From the NCBI GenBank assembly GCA_902625215.1, contig CACOAO010000002.1, positions 62,001 to 126,000 on the forward strand: a DNA stretch of 64,000 nucleotides, in the 5' to 3' direction. The position numbers and the translations under genes were made by a program. Positions 1-8,272 of the stretch are shown here, piece after piece. Source of the DNA: an uncultured SAR116 cluster alpha proteobacterium (lineage in GTDB: Bacteria; Pseudomonadota; Alphaproteobacteria; Puniceispirillales; Marisalimonadaceae). Every line of letters starts with the position of its first letter. Position 1 is the first letter of the stretch. The notes beneath the pieces were generated by a model that saw only the letters and a program-made list of their open reading frames with translations, ran no database searches and was not told the DNA's origin.

Positions 1-1
1 G

Positions 2-901
2 CTAGGCGAAGAAGGTAGAGGCATTGAATATATGTTTATTATGATGAACAGAGCAAGATTTGATGTTGGACTTCAAGGAATGGCAATTTCAGAGGCTGCA
101 AGACAAAAAGCACTAGAGTACGCAACCACAAGAATTCAAGGAACTCCAATTAATAGAGAAAATGGCACACCAATAATAGGCCATGGTGATGTAAAAAGAC
201 TACTTTTATCAATGCGCAGTCTTACGGAGGCAATGCGTGCTCTAATTTTAGTTTCATCCGAAATTATGGAAAGAGCACATAACGGGGATGAAAAGTGCAA
301 ATTGAAAGAAGGTTTTTTAATTCCTATAATCAAAGGTTGGTCAACTGAATTAGCACAAGAAGTTACAAGTAATGGACTACAAATTCACGGAGGTATGGGA
401 TTTATTGAAGAAACTGGAGCTGCCCAGTTTATGAGAGATGCTAGAATTTTACCAATATATGAGGGAACCAACGCTATTCAAGCCAATGATTTTATGTTCC
501 GGAAAACTCTAAGAGATAGTGGAAAAACAGCTAAAGAATTTTTAAAAGAAATTAAAGTCGACTGCACGCAAAATCAAGAAATGTCAAATATGATAAACTT
601 AGCATCAAATACTTTAGATTTTATTTTAGAAAACAGAGATGATCCTGAAATGCTATCTTGCATTAGTTTTGATTACATGATGGGGTTCGGATATTTAGTT
701 GGTGGATGGCTCATGCATAAAGCAAAAGAAAAGGCTAATTTAAAATTGTCGAATGAAAATCAGAAAGAAAATTTTCTAAAAAGTAAAATCATTTCAGCTG
801 AATTTTATGATTTTCATATATTACCGAGAGTAGAATCTCATTTTAAAATTGTTGTTAAAGGGGCAACCGTAGTTAAATCAACAAACGATTCTTTTATTTA
901 A
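2..901 (+). CDS. Large acyl-CoA dehydrogenase (DmdC-like), C-terminal part
   Basis: The reading frame is open to the left window edge, so the 5' half of the gene is missing; about 300 C-terminal residues remain. The visible part begins in the conserved GEEGRGI segment followed by MMNRARFDVGLQG, the helical-domain signature of the roughly 600-residue acyl-CoA dehydrogenases that include 3-methylmercaptopropionyl-CoA dehydrogenase DmdC. The stretch IHGGMGFIEE and the catalytic-loop-like YEGTNAIQ lie about one third of the way in. The last 130 residues are the extra C-terminal helical domain typical of this subfamily. It is a soluble flavoenzyme that introduces a double bond into an acyl-CoA. 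The chain length or methylthio specificity cannot be told from this fragment. A 250-bp gap separates it from the next operon. Confidence 0.88.
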   Translation, partial: LGEEGRGIEYMFIMMNRARFDVGLQGMAISEAARQKALEYATTRIQGTPINRENGTPIIGHGDVKRLLLSMRSLTEAMRALILVSSEIMERAHNGDEKCKLKEGFLIPIIKGWSTELAQEVTSNGLQIHGGMGFIEETGAAQFMRDARILPIYEGTNAIQANDFMFRKTLRDSGKTAKEFLKEIKVDCTQNQEMSNMINLASNTLDFILENRDDPEMLSCISFDYMMGFGYLVGGWLMHKAKEKANLKLSNENQKENFLKSKIISAEFYDFHILPRVESHFKIVVKGATVVKSTNDSFI

Positions 902-1091
902 CAAGTAAATTAATTTAATTTTTTTAAAAAAATGTTGTTTTTTGTTAAATAAGTCATTGAAAATAAATATTATATTTTTTTTGATTTTTTATTTAAGTTT
1001 ATGTTGATTTTAATGTTTTTTTGGATAGCCTATAAATTATATGTGGGGGGTTACTTATTTCTAAGTTTGATCTCATCAATTTTTTTTACTG

Positions 1092-1122
1092 TGAGTAATT
1101 TACTAGTTTAGTAAAGCACTCA
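1092..1122. promoter_or_regulatory. Candidate operator: 31-bp dyad upstream of the acyl-CoA synthetase/liv operon
   Basis: A perfect 7-bp inverted repeat (TTTACTA and TAGTAAA, 3-nt spacer) is flanked symmetrically by TGAGT and ACTCA around the same centre at 1107, giving 12 of 14 matched positions. It ends 31 bp before the preferred ATG at 1154 and is not followed by a T tract, so an operator is likelier than a terminator. The regulator is not identified. Confidence 0.4.
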
Positions 1123-1153
1123 AACATTAATGAGGTTAAACTTAAAGGTAAAT

Positions 1154-3121
1154 ATGTCCAATTATCCAGATACAAATATTTTCGACACACTGCCAAAAAT
1201 CCTTATACACAGAGCAGAGACTATACCAGATACAGTTGCTTTGAGGGATAAAGACTTAGGTATATGGAATGAAATTACATGGAAAGAATACAATGACAAC
1301 GTCTCATATTTGGCACTTAGCCTTTCTAAGAGAGGTTTTAAGTCAGGTAATGTAATTGGTTTAATTGGTGATAATAAACCTTCTTGGTTGTTTTTTGAAC
1401 TCGCCGCTCAAGCAATAGGAGGAATGAGCTTAGGTATTTATAGAGATACTTTAGATGAAGAAGTTGGTTATTTAATAAATGCCGCAAAAGTAAATTTTGT
1501 ATATGCAGAAGATCAAGAACAAGTTGATAAAATTCTTACAATTAAAAGACCTAAAAATAATCAGATCAATATATTCTATGAGGATAGTCGTGGCCTTAAA
1601 GAATTAAATGATCCAAAAATCACTGATATGCTTTTATTAATAGAAGAGGGTAAAGAAATAGCTTCCAAAGACCCTAATAAATATAAGAAGATGATAGGGA
1701 AAGTCTCGGGAAATGAAAATGCTATTTTATGCACCACTTCTGGAACAACATCAAATCCTAAATTAGCGATGCTTCCAGGGGCAAAGTTTATTGAGCATGT
1801 AAAAAGATATTTAAAAGTTGATCCAAAATCAATTGAAGATGAATATGTTTCAGTACTTCCTTTTCCATGGATAATGGAACAAACTTATGGTGTAGGTTTT
1901 AATATTGTTGGAGGAATGAAGGTAAATTTTCCTGAAAGACCTGAAACTGCTATGGAAGACATGCGAGAAGTTGGCCCAACCTTTATGCTCGGAGCTCCAA
2001 GATTATGGGAACAAATTGCCGCTGATATGCGATCAAGAATTTTAGACGCACCTAAGATAACTCAGTGGTTATTTAATACTATGGTAGATAGAGGATTAAA
2101 AGCTGTTGATCAGGGAAAAAGAGATTTTCTTGCTGATAAACTATTATTTTCTTCATTGAAAGATAGACTAGGGTTTAGCAAGGTTAAATCTGCTGCTACT
2201 GGTGGATCGGCTATTGGACCTGAAACATTTAAGTTTTTTCTTGCTATGGGTATACCTCTGAGACAACTTTATGGTCAAACTGAACTTATGGGTGCTTATA
2301 CACTTCAAGATGTACCAGAAGGTACAATGGATTGCGAGACTGTTGGCATTCCTTTTCCAGATTGTGAAGTAAAAATTGTAGATCCAGATCCAAACGGCCT
2401 TGGTGAAATAATAACAAAACACCCGAGTATGTTTTCTGGTTACTATAATAATCAAAAAGCCTATAAAGACACTATCAAAAAAGGGTGGATGTACACTGGT
2501 GATGCTGGATTTTTTGACGAAAAAGGAAGGCTAAATGTTCTGGATCGAGTAAACGATATTGCCGTTAAATCAGACGGTGTGAAGTTTTCTCCTCAAAATA
2601 TAGAAAACAAACTAAAATTTTCTCCATATGTAGGCGAGGCCGTAGTTATTGGTTCTGAAAAACCTTACTTAACTGCGATTATTTGTATAAGATTTTCTAT
2701 TGTCTCGAAACTCGCTGAGAAATTACAATTACCTTTTACTTCATACACTGGACTAGCATCACATAAAGAAATCTACCAACTTATAGAAGATGAAATAAAA
2801 AAAGTTAATTTACAGCTACCTGAAAGTACTAAAATTGCAAAATTTTTATTATTATTTAAGGAGTTAGAGGCAGATGACGGTGAATTAACCAGAACAAGAA
2901 AAGTTAGAAGAAGCGTTATTAATAGTAGATACAAAGATATTATAAAAGATCTTTATCTTGATAAAAATACTGCAACAATTAATACAGAATTTACCTTAGA
3001 AGATGGAAGAAAAAGTAAAATAAGTGCGACTATGGAAATAAGACATCTAATTAAAACATCTAACATTAAAACAAAGAAACCTGCTTCTAAAAAACAGAAA
3101 TCAAGTAAAGGTAAAAAATAG
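1154..3121 (+). CDS. Long-chain-type acyl-CoA synthetase (AMP-forming)
   Basis: This ATP-dependent ligase activates a carboxylic acid to its acyl-CoA through an acyl-adenylate. The adenylate-forming core is visible: the P-loop CTTSGTTSNPK near residue 190, the YGQTE motif near 375, and YTGDAGFFDEKGRL near 450. Size (about 655 aa) and arrangement match the COG1022 long-chain acyl-CoA synthetases. The C-terminus is a lysine-rich tail. I prefer the ATG at 1154 over the one at 1130 because AAAGG sits 5 nt upstream of it. The stop codon directly abuts the ATG of the following ABC ATPase gene, so the two are translated from one message. This position, together with the PaaK-like ligase downstream, suggests it activates the imported substrate. 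That substrate is unknown; it could be a fatty, aromatic or cyclic acid. Confidence 0.9.
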   Translation: MSNYPDTNIFDTLPKILIHRAETIPDTVALRDKDLGIWNEITWKEYNDNVSYLALSLSKRGFKSGNVIGLIGDNKPSWLFFELAAQAIGGMSLGIYRDTLDEEVGYLINAAKVNFVYAEDQEQVDKILTIKRPKNNQINIFYEDSRGLKELNDPKITDMLLLIEEGKEIASKDPNKYKKMIGKVSGNENAILCTTSGTTSNPKLAMLPGAKFIEHVKRYLKVDPKSIEDEYVSVLPFPWIMEQTYGVGFNIVGGMKVNFPERPETAMEDMREVGPTFMLGAPRLWEQIAADMRSRILDAPKITQWLFNTMVDRGLKAVDQGKRDFLADKLLFSSLKDRLGFSKVKSAATGGSAIGPETFKFFLAMGIPLRQLYGQTELMGAYTLQDVPEGTMDCETVGIPFPDCEVKIVDPDPNGLGEIITKHPSMFSGYYNNQKAYKDTIKKGWMYTGDAGFFDEKGRLNVLDRVNDIAVKSDGVKFSPQNIENKLKFSPYVGEAVVIGSEKPYLTAIICIRFSIVSKLAEKLQLPFTSYTGLASHKEIYQLIEDEIKKVNLQLPESTKIAKFLLLFKELEADDGELTRTRKVRRSVINSRYKDIIKDLYLDKNTATINTEFTLEDGRKSKISATMEIRHLIKTSNIKTKKPASKKQKSSKGKK

Positions 3122-3925
3122 ATGAGCTTAACAGACTTAAAAAAAATACCTTATGGGAAAACAGCAATTGAACTTAAAAATATTAGCTTAGCTTTTGGAG
3201 GTGTTAAAGCTCTAACGGACGTATCCTTTGAAGTAAAAAAAGGTGAGGTTTTTGCAATTATAGGTCCTAATGGCGCAGGTAAATCTTCAATGCTAAATGT
3301 CATTAACGGGTTTTATAAGCCTACTAGCGGAACAATTAATTTTGCTGGAACAGACAGAAGTGAAATGGAACCTGAACTTGCAGCAAAAAGCGGCATAGCT
3401 AGGACATTTCAGAACATAGCATTATTTAAAGGAATGAGTACATTAGACAATCTTATGACTGGAAGATTGTTAAAACAAAAGAAAAATTTTTTAATGCAGG
3501 CACTCTATTTTGGTCCAGTAGCAAAAGAAGAAGAGGAGCATCGTGAAAAGGTTGAAAGAGTAATAGATTTTCTAGATCTTCAATCAATAAGACGGACACC
3601 TGTAGGATCGCTTCCATATGGTTTACAAAAAAGGGTTGAATTAGGTCGTGCATTGGCAATGGAACCAGAAATACTTCTACTAGATGAGCCTATGGCAGGT
3701 ATGAATGTAGAAGAAAAGCAAGATATGAGTAGGTTTGTTCTCACAGTCAATAATGAATTAAAGACCACAATAGTTTTAATAGAGCACGACATGGGTGTTG
3801 TGATGGATATTTCAGATAGGATAGTTGTATTAGACTATGGCAAAAAGATTGGATCTGGATTGCCTAAAGAAATTAGAAACAACAAGGCAGTTATAGACGC
3901 ATATCTTGGTGTATCTGATAATTAG
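3122..3925 (+). CDS. livG: Branched-chain/HAAT-family ABC transporter ATPase (LivG-like)
   Basis: This is one of two cytoplasmic ATPases of a hydrophobic amino acid/amide-type importer. Walker A (GPNGAGKSS) is near residue 50, the Q-loop (FQNIALF) near 97, a LivG-type signature (LPYGLQKRVELGRALA) near 165, Walker B (ILLLDEPMAG) near 187 and the switch histidine (IEHDMG) near 223. Length (267 aa) is normal for LivG. It begins on the base after the stop of the acyl-CoA synthetase gene and is followed 15 bp later by the permease gene. The transported compound need not be an amino acid; the family also carries amides, urea and carboxylates, and the flanking CoA ligases point to an organic acid. 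Confidence 0.93.
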   Translation: MSLTDLKKIPYGKTAIELKNISLAFGGVKALTDVSFEVKKGEVFAIIGPNGAGKSSMLNVINGFYKPTSGTINFAGTDRSEMEPELAAKSGIARTFQNIALFKGMSTLDNLMTGRLLKQKKNFLMQALYFGPVAKEEEEHREKVERVIDFLDLQSIRRTPVGSLPYGLQKRVELGRALAMEPEILLLDEPMAGMNVEEKQDMSRFVLTVNNELKTTIVLIEHDMGVVMDISDRIVVLDYGKKIGSGLPKEIRNNKAVIDAYLGVSDN

Positions 3926-3940
3926 TAAGGAAATTAATTT

Positions 3941-4945
3941 ATGAGTGTAGAATTACTTAATTTTATTGAAACCGTTTTAAATGGACTAATGTCCGGAGTG
4001 ATGTATTCACTTGTTGCTCTTGGCTTTGTTTTAATTTTTAAGGCATCTGGAGTATTTAACTTTGCTCAAGGAGTTTTTGCACTATTTGCTGCATTAACTC
4101 TAGTTGGTTATCAAACTGGTCAAGTTCCTTTTGCACATTTAATTAACGAACTTTTTGGCACTAATTACCATAATTGGTATGCATCGATGCCAAATTTTCT
4201 TGCTATCTTATTGACGATGGTGACCATGATTGCTCTTGCATGGATAATAGAACGACTAGTTCTAAAACATCTAGTTAATCAAGATCCAATAATCTTATTT
4301 ATGGCAACTATTGGTTTGGCGTTTGCACTAGAAGGTGTGGGTGATCTAATGTGGGGATCAGATGTTAAGGTATTAGACGTTGGTATTCCGAGTGGGGGAT
4401 CAGTCTGGTTAGAAGAAGCTACTATTGGACTAGCTGCTGAAGGAAGTGAATATTACGGAATGTATGTAGATGTTCTAAATATTTGGGCAACAGTAATTGC
4501 TGTCATTTTAGTTGTTTCTTTAGCTCTTTTCTCACAATATACAAAAACTGGAAGAGCATTAAGAGCTGTTGCTGACGATCATCAAGCTGCACTGTCTGTT
4601 GGTATTTCATTAAGAAGTATTTGGATACTTGTTTGGGCTATTTCTGGTTTTATTGCAATGGTAGCTGGAATTATGTGGGGGACCGAGTCAGGGGTTCAGT
4701 TTTCATTGTCATTAATAGCCTTAAAAGCGCTGCCTGTTCTTATACTAGGAGGTTTTACTTCTATACCTGGAGCTATTATTGGAGGACTTCTTATAGGTGT
4801 AGGTGAAAAGTTGGCTGAAATTTATATAGGTGGTTACTTTGAAACAGGTGCACTTGAAAATTGGTTTGCCTATGTCATGGCTTTAGTCTTTTTATTATTT
4901 CGTCCACAAGGTTTATTTGGCGATAAAATTATTGAAAGGGTTTAA
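3941..4945 (+). CDS. livH: HAAT-family ABC transporter permease (LivH-like)
   Basis: A 334-aa inner-membrane permease of the LivH type. It has multiple hydrophobic segments, the N-terminal stretch GLMSGVMYSLVALGFVLIFK with the following FNFAQG motif, and the cytoplasmic EAA-like loop TGRALRAVADD (about residues 203-213), which docks the ATPases. A ribosome-binding site AAGGAAA precedes the ATG. It is followed after 5 bp by the second permease gene. It presumably forms a heterodimer with that LivM-like protein. The central insert of about 30 residues between membrane segments (VWLEEATIGLAAEG) is somewhat longer than in E. coli LivH. Confidence 0.92.
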   Translation: MSVELLNFIETVLNGLMSGVMYSLVALGFVLIFKASGVFNFAQGVFALFAALTLVGYQTGQVPFAHLINELFGTNYHNWYASMPNFLAILLTMVTMIALAWIIERLVLKHLVNQDPIILFMATIGLAFALEGVGDLMWGSDVKVLDVGIPSGGSVWLEEATIGLAAEGSEYYGMYVDVLNIWATVIAVILVVSLALFSQYTKTGRALRAVADDHQAALSVGISLRSIWILVWAISGFIAMVAGIMWGTESGVQFSLSLIALKALPVLILGGFTSIPGAIIGGLLIGVGEKLAEIYIGGYFETGALENWFAYVMALVFLLFRPQGLFGDKIIERV

Positions 4946-4950
4946 ATTTA

Positions 4951-6030
4951 ATGATTTACAAAGAAACTGGTCAGTACAAATCTTCATACAAATCTGACCA
5001 CGCCATTTTTCCACTTTTACAGGATAAAATAGCATTTAGTACACTAATGTTTGTCGCTTTTTTAATAATTCCGTTTGTAATTAATAGTTACTGGGAAAAA
5101 GCTATTTTAGTTCCCTTTTTGATATTTTCGCTGGCTGCGATAGGATTGAATATTTTGACAGGTTATTGTGGTCAAGTTTCATTAGGAACTGGTGGATTTA
5201 TGGCAGTGGGAGCCTTTTCTACTTATAAGATTATGACGTATTTTCCAGACATGAATATAATGATTATTATACTCATTTCAGGACTGATTACTGCTGCTGT
5301 TGGTATAATTTTTGGTCTGCCATCTCTAAGAATTAAAGGATTTTATTTAGCCGTTGCTACACTTGCTTCTCAATTTTTTCTGGTTTGGCTTTTTAATAAA
5401 GTTCCATGGTTTTATAATTATTCTGATACAGGTCAAATCACTGTTTCAGAAAGGACGATGTTTGGTATTCCCGTTACAGGAGCGGAGGCTCCTTCATACG
5501 CAACTTATTTATTCTGTTTAGTACTAGTTGTGGTATTGAGTTTTGCAGCCAAAAATCTGATAAGAAGCAAAATGGGTCGCTCATGGATGGCTATTAGGGA
5601 TATGGATATTGCTGCAGAAATTATTGGTGTGCCACCTCTTAAGACAAAATTATCAGCATTTGCAATAAGCTCATTCTACATTGGTGTTGCTGGGGCATTG
5701 TACTTTGCTGTCTTTTTAGGTGCGATTGAAGTTACAGAATCATTTGATATTATGACAATTTCATTTCCAGTTTTATTTATGATTATTATTGGAGGACTAG
5801 GTTCAATGTTAGGCTCTTTTCTGGGGGCTGCATTTGTTGTAACCTTACCAATAGGCCTAAAATTTCTTATGGTTGATATGGTTGGTCTATCAGCTGTAAC
5901 AGCAAAACATTTTGAGATAACAATCTGGGGATTGTTGATGATAGTTTTTTTAATTGTAGAGCCTCATGGCCTTGCAAGACTTTGGTCCATCGCAAAAGAA
6001 AAGTTAAGAAGATGGCCTTTCCCCTACTAA
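4951..6030 (+). CDS. livM: HAAT-family ABC transporter permease (LivM-like)
   Basis: The second membrane subunit (359 aa) of the same importer. After a hydrophilic N-terminus of about 25 residues it shows the LivM landmarks: GLNILTGYCGQVSLGTGGFM near residue 67, PSLRIKGFYLAVATLA near 128, and the coupling loop RSKMGRSWMAIRDMDIAAE near 207. The C-terminus ends in an IVEPHGLARLW element like the FRPQGL end of its partner. Its stop codon lies inside a perfect inverted repeat that precedes the substrate-binding-protein gene. Confidence 0.92.
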   Translation: MIYKETGQYKSSYKSDHAIFPLLQDKIAFSTLMFVAFLIIPFVINSYWEKAILVPFLIFSLAAIGLNILTGYCGQVSLGTGGFMAVGAFSTYKIMTYFPDMNIMIIILISGLITAAVGIIFGLPSLRIKGFYLAVATLASQFFLVWLFNKVPWFYNYSDTGQITVSERTMFGIPVTGAEAPSYATYLFCLVLVVVLSFAAKNLIRSKMGRSWMAIRDMDIAAEIIGVPPLKTKLSAFAISSFYIGVAGALYFAVFLGAIEVTESFDIMTISFPVLFMIIIGGLGSMLGSFLGAAFVVTLPIGLKFLMVDMVGLSAVTAKHFEITIWGLLMIVFLIVEPHGLARLWSIAKEKLRRWPFPY

Positions 6031-6044
6031 ATTTGATTTAGTAG
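6024..6044 (+). repeat. Perfect hairpin at the livM / binding-protein junction
   Basis: CTACTAAAT and ATTTAGTAG are exact reverse complements separated by TTG, and the livM stop codon lies in the 5' arm. A T run begins about 10 nt after the stem, which is too far for a classical terminator. Such stems before binding-protein genes often stabilise or separate the downstream message; that role is inferred here. Confidence 0.5.
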
Positions 6045-6077
6045 ATAATGTTAATTTTTTCTCAAGAGGAGGATCTA

Positions 6078-7373
6078 ATGAGAATTAAACAACTTTTAAT
6101 AGGAATGACAGCCACTGTTATTGCTGTTTCTAGTTATGTAGAAATGGCTATTGCAGATTTGAAGTTTCCTATGTTGGTTTATCGAACCGGAGCTTATGCG
6201 CCTAACGGTATTCCAAACGCTGATGGTTTTGTAGATTATTACAAAATGATCAATGCCAGAGACGGCGGAATTGGTGGTGAAAAAATATTTCACCCTGAGT
6301 GTGAGACAGGATACAAAACACAAGTTGGTGTTGAGTGTTATGAAAAAAACAAAAAAGACGCTATGGTTTTCCAGCCAATGTCTACAGGTATCACTTATCA
6401 GTTAATTCCAAAAGCAACAGCTGACGGTGTGTCAATATACTCAACAGGTTACGGAAGAACATCTGCAGCCAATGGTAAAGTTTTTAAGTGGGTTTTTAAT
6501 GCTCCAGTTACATATTGGGACGGTGCATCTATTGCGGTAAGACATATACTTAAACAAAACCTTGGTAACATTAAAGGTAAAAAGATTGCACTTGTATACC
6601 ATAATTCTGCATATGGTAAGGAGCCAATCAGAACATTAGAAACACTTGCAAAAAAGCATGGTTATAAATTGATGTTATTACCAGTTGATCATCCAGGACA
6701 AGAGCAAAAAGCTACTTGGCTAAAAATACGTAAAGCTCGACCTAATTACGTTCTAATGTGGGGTTGGGGAGTTATGAACCAGGTTGCAATAAAATCTGCC
6801 GCATCTATTAAGTTTCCAATGGAAAACTTTATTGGAATTTGGTGGTCAGGTTCTGAAAACGATGTTTTACCAGCAGGTCAAGGAGCACATGGTTATAAGT
6901 CTCTAACTTTTAATGCGCCTGGTTCTAACTATCAAGTACATGCTGACATTAAGAAATATGTACACGACAAAGGTGAAGCTTCTGGTGACGGGTCTCATTT
7001 TGGAACAGTTCTTTATAACAGAGGTTTGTTCCAAGCAATGGTTCAAGTGGAAGCAGCTACAGTTGCACAGAAAATCCACGGTACGTCAAAAATCACTCCT
7101 GCCATGTATAGAGATGGTTTTGAAAATATTAACTTGACTGCAAAAAGGTTAGAAGAGCTAGGATTTAAAGACTTTGCTCCTCCATTCAAGATAACATGTG
7201 AAAATCACGGTGGTAGTGGGCTAGCTGCTGTTCAACAGTGGGACGCAAAAACTAAAAAGTGGAACATGATAACTGAGTATATGTATGGAGACTCTGATGT
7301 GGTTCAAAAGTTAATCGCAGAAGATTCATCAAAGTATGCTGCTGAGCAAAAAATTGCTGAGCGTTGTAACTAA
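6078..7373 (+). CDS. ABC transporter periplasmic substrate-binding protein (HAAT type)
   Basis: Periplasmic receptor of the importer, 431 aa, belonging to the type I fold family used by Liv/urea/amide transporters (Peripla_BP_6-like). The first 25 or so residues form a signal peptide (MRIKQLL, hydrophobic core, cut around AIA-DLK). The start at 6078 is chosen because AGAGGAGG lies just upstream; an in-frame ATG at 6048 would bury this signal in a longer leader. Four or more cysteines (ECETGYKTQVGVECYE region, CEN near 375, C-terminal CN) suggest disulfides. It lies between two hairpins and two gene groups for the same importer, consistent with higher expression than the membrane parts. The ligand is unknown. 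Confidence 0.9.
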   Translation: MRIKQLLIGMTATVIAVSSYVEMAIADLKFPMLVYRTGAYAPNGIPNADGFVDYYKMINARDGGIGGEKIFHPECETGYKTQVGVECYEKNKKDAMVFQPMSTGITYQLIPKATADGVSIYSTGYGRTSAANGKVFKWVFNAPVTYWDGASIAVRHILKQNLGNIKGKKIALVYHNSAYGKEPIRTLETLAKKHGYKLMLLPVDHPGQEQKATWLKIRKARPNYVLMWGWGVMNQVAIKSAASIKFPMENFIGIWWSGSENDVLPAGQGAHGYKSLTFNAPGSNYQVHADIKKYVHDKGEASGDGSHFGTVLYNRGLFQAMVQVEAATVAQKIHGTSKITPAMYRDGFENINLTAKRLEELGFKDFAPPFKITCENHGGSGLAAVQQWDAKTKKWNMITEYMYGDSDVVQKLIAEDSSKYAAEQKIAERCN

Positions 7374-7379
7374 AATATT

Positions 7380-7406
7380 GAGAGCCTATTTGTTTAGGCT
7401 CTCTTT
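7380..7406 (+). terminator. Intrinsic (partial) terminator after the binding-protein gene
   Basis: GAGAGCCTA and TAGGCTCTC form a perfect 9-bp stem with a 6-nt loop, followed by only TTT and then ACAC. It lies 7 nt after the binding-protein stop and 21 bp before the livF start codon. The short T tract suggests leaky termination or a 3' stabilising hairpin, allowing less livF than binding protein. Confidence 0.7.
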
Positions 7407-7426
7407 ACACACACAGGAATTATATA

Positions 7427-8266
7427 ATGGATGACATCAAGGTAACAAAAAATAATAAAAGTAATTCGTCTGAGAATGTTTTAATTGTAAATAACATAGA
7501 AGTTGTTTACAGCCATGTTATCCTAGTCTTAAAAGGGGTAAGTCTGAATGTAAAAAAAGGTGGCATTACTGCTTTACTTGGAGGTAATGGGGCTGGTAAG
7601 AGTACTACTTTAAAATCAATCAGTAATTTACTTGCATCTGAAAGAGGCGAAGTTACAAAAGGTTCAGTTACTTTTGGTAATGAGCAAATACATGACCTTG
7701 ACCCCTCACAATTAGTGAAAAAAGGTGTTATTCAAGTTATGGAAGGTAGACACTGCTTTGAACATTTAACTGTTGAAGAAAATCTACTGACAGGTGCCTA
7801 TACTAGAACTAATAATAAAGAAGTTAAAAATGACTTGGAGAGAGTTTACGAATATTTTCCTAGACTGCGCGACAGAAGAACGTCTTTAGCAGGCTATACT
7901 TCGGGTGGTGAACAACAAATGATTGCAATTGGAAGAGCTCTGATGGCTCATCCTACTATGATTTTACTTGATGAACCTTCTATGGGTCTTGCTCCACAGT
8001 TAGTTAAACAAATATTTGAAATAGTTGCTGAAATAAATAGAAAAGAGGGAGTAACAATTCTATTAGCTGAACAGAATACTAATATGGCACTTCAATATGC
8101 AGAGTATGCTTACATCTTGGAAAATGGTCGTGTAGTGATGGAAGGTACTGCTGAGTCTATGAGAGATAATGAGGATGTTAAAGAGTTTTATCTTGGAATT
8201 TCTGGAGAAGGTAGACAATCTTTTAAGGACGTGAAACAATATCGCAGACGTAAGAGATGGCTATAA
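7427..8266 (+). CDS. livF: HAAT-family ABC transporter ATPase (LivF-like)
   Basis: The second ATPase of the importer, 279 aa. It shows Walker A (GGNGAGKST) near residue 53, the LivF-type signature (TSGGEQQMIAIGRALM) near 161, Walker B (MILLDEPSMGLAP) near 182, and AEQN, the LivF variant of the switch-histidine region, near 215. An AGGA ribosome-binding site precedes the ATG. The N-terminal 20 residues are a polar extension beyond E. coli LivF (about 237 aa), and the C-terminus is also extended and basic (KQYRRRKRWL). It lies after the terminator-like hairpin but in the same orientation, so it is probably transcribed by read-through. Confidence 0.92.
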   Translation: MDDIKVTKNNKSNSSENVLIVNNIEVVYSHVILVLKGVSLNVKKGGITALLGGNGAGKSTTLKSISNLLASERGEVTKGSVTFGNEQIHDLDPSQLVKKGVIQVMEGRHCFEHLTVEENLLTGAYTRTNNKEVKNDLERVYEYFPRLRDRRTSLAGYTSGGEQQMIAIGRALMAHPTMILLDEPSMGLAPQLVKQIFEIVAEINRKEGVTILLAEQNTNMALQYAEYAYILENGRVVMEGTAESMRDNEDVKEFYLGISGEGRQSFKDVKQYRRRKRWL

Positions 8267-8272
8267 TTTTAA

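Noticed and set aside
902-1091. Small RNA or tRNA in the 250-bp gap after the first gene
   Set aside because: The stretch is AT-rich with poly-T runs and shows no cloverleaf or stable stem apart from the dyad at 1092-1122.
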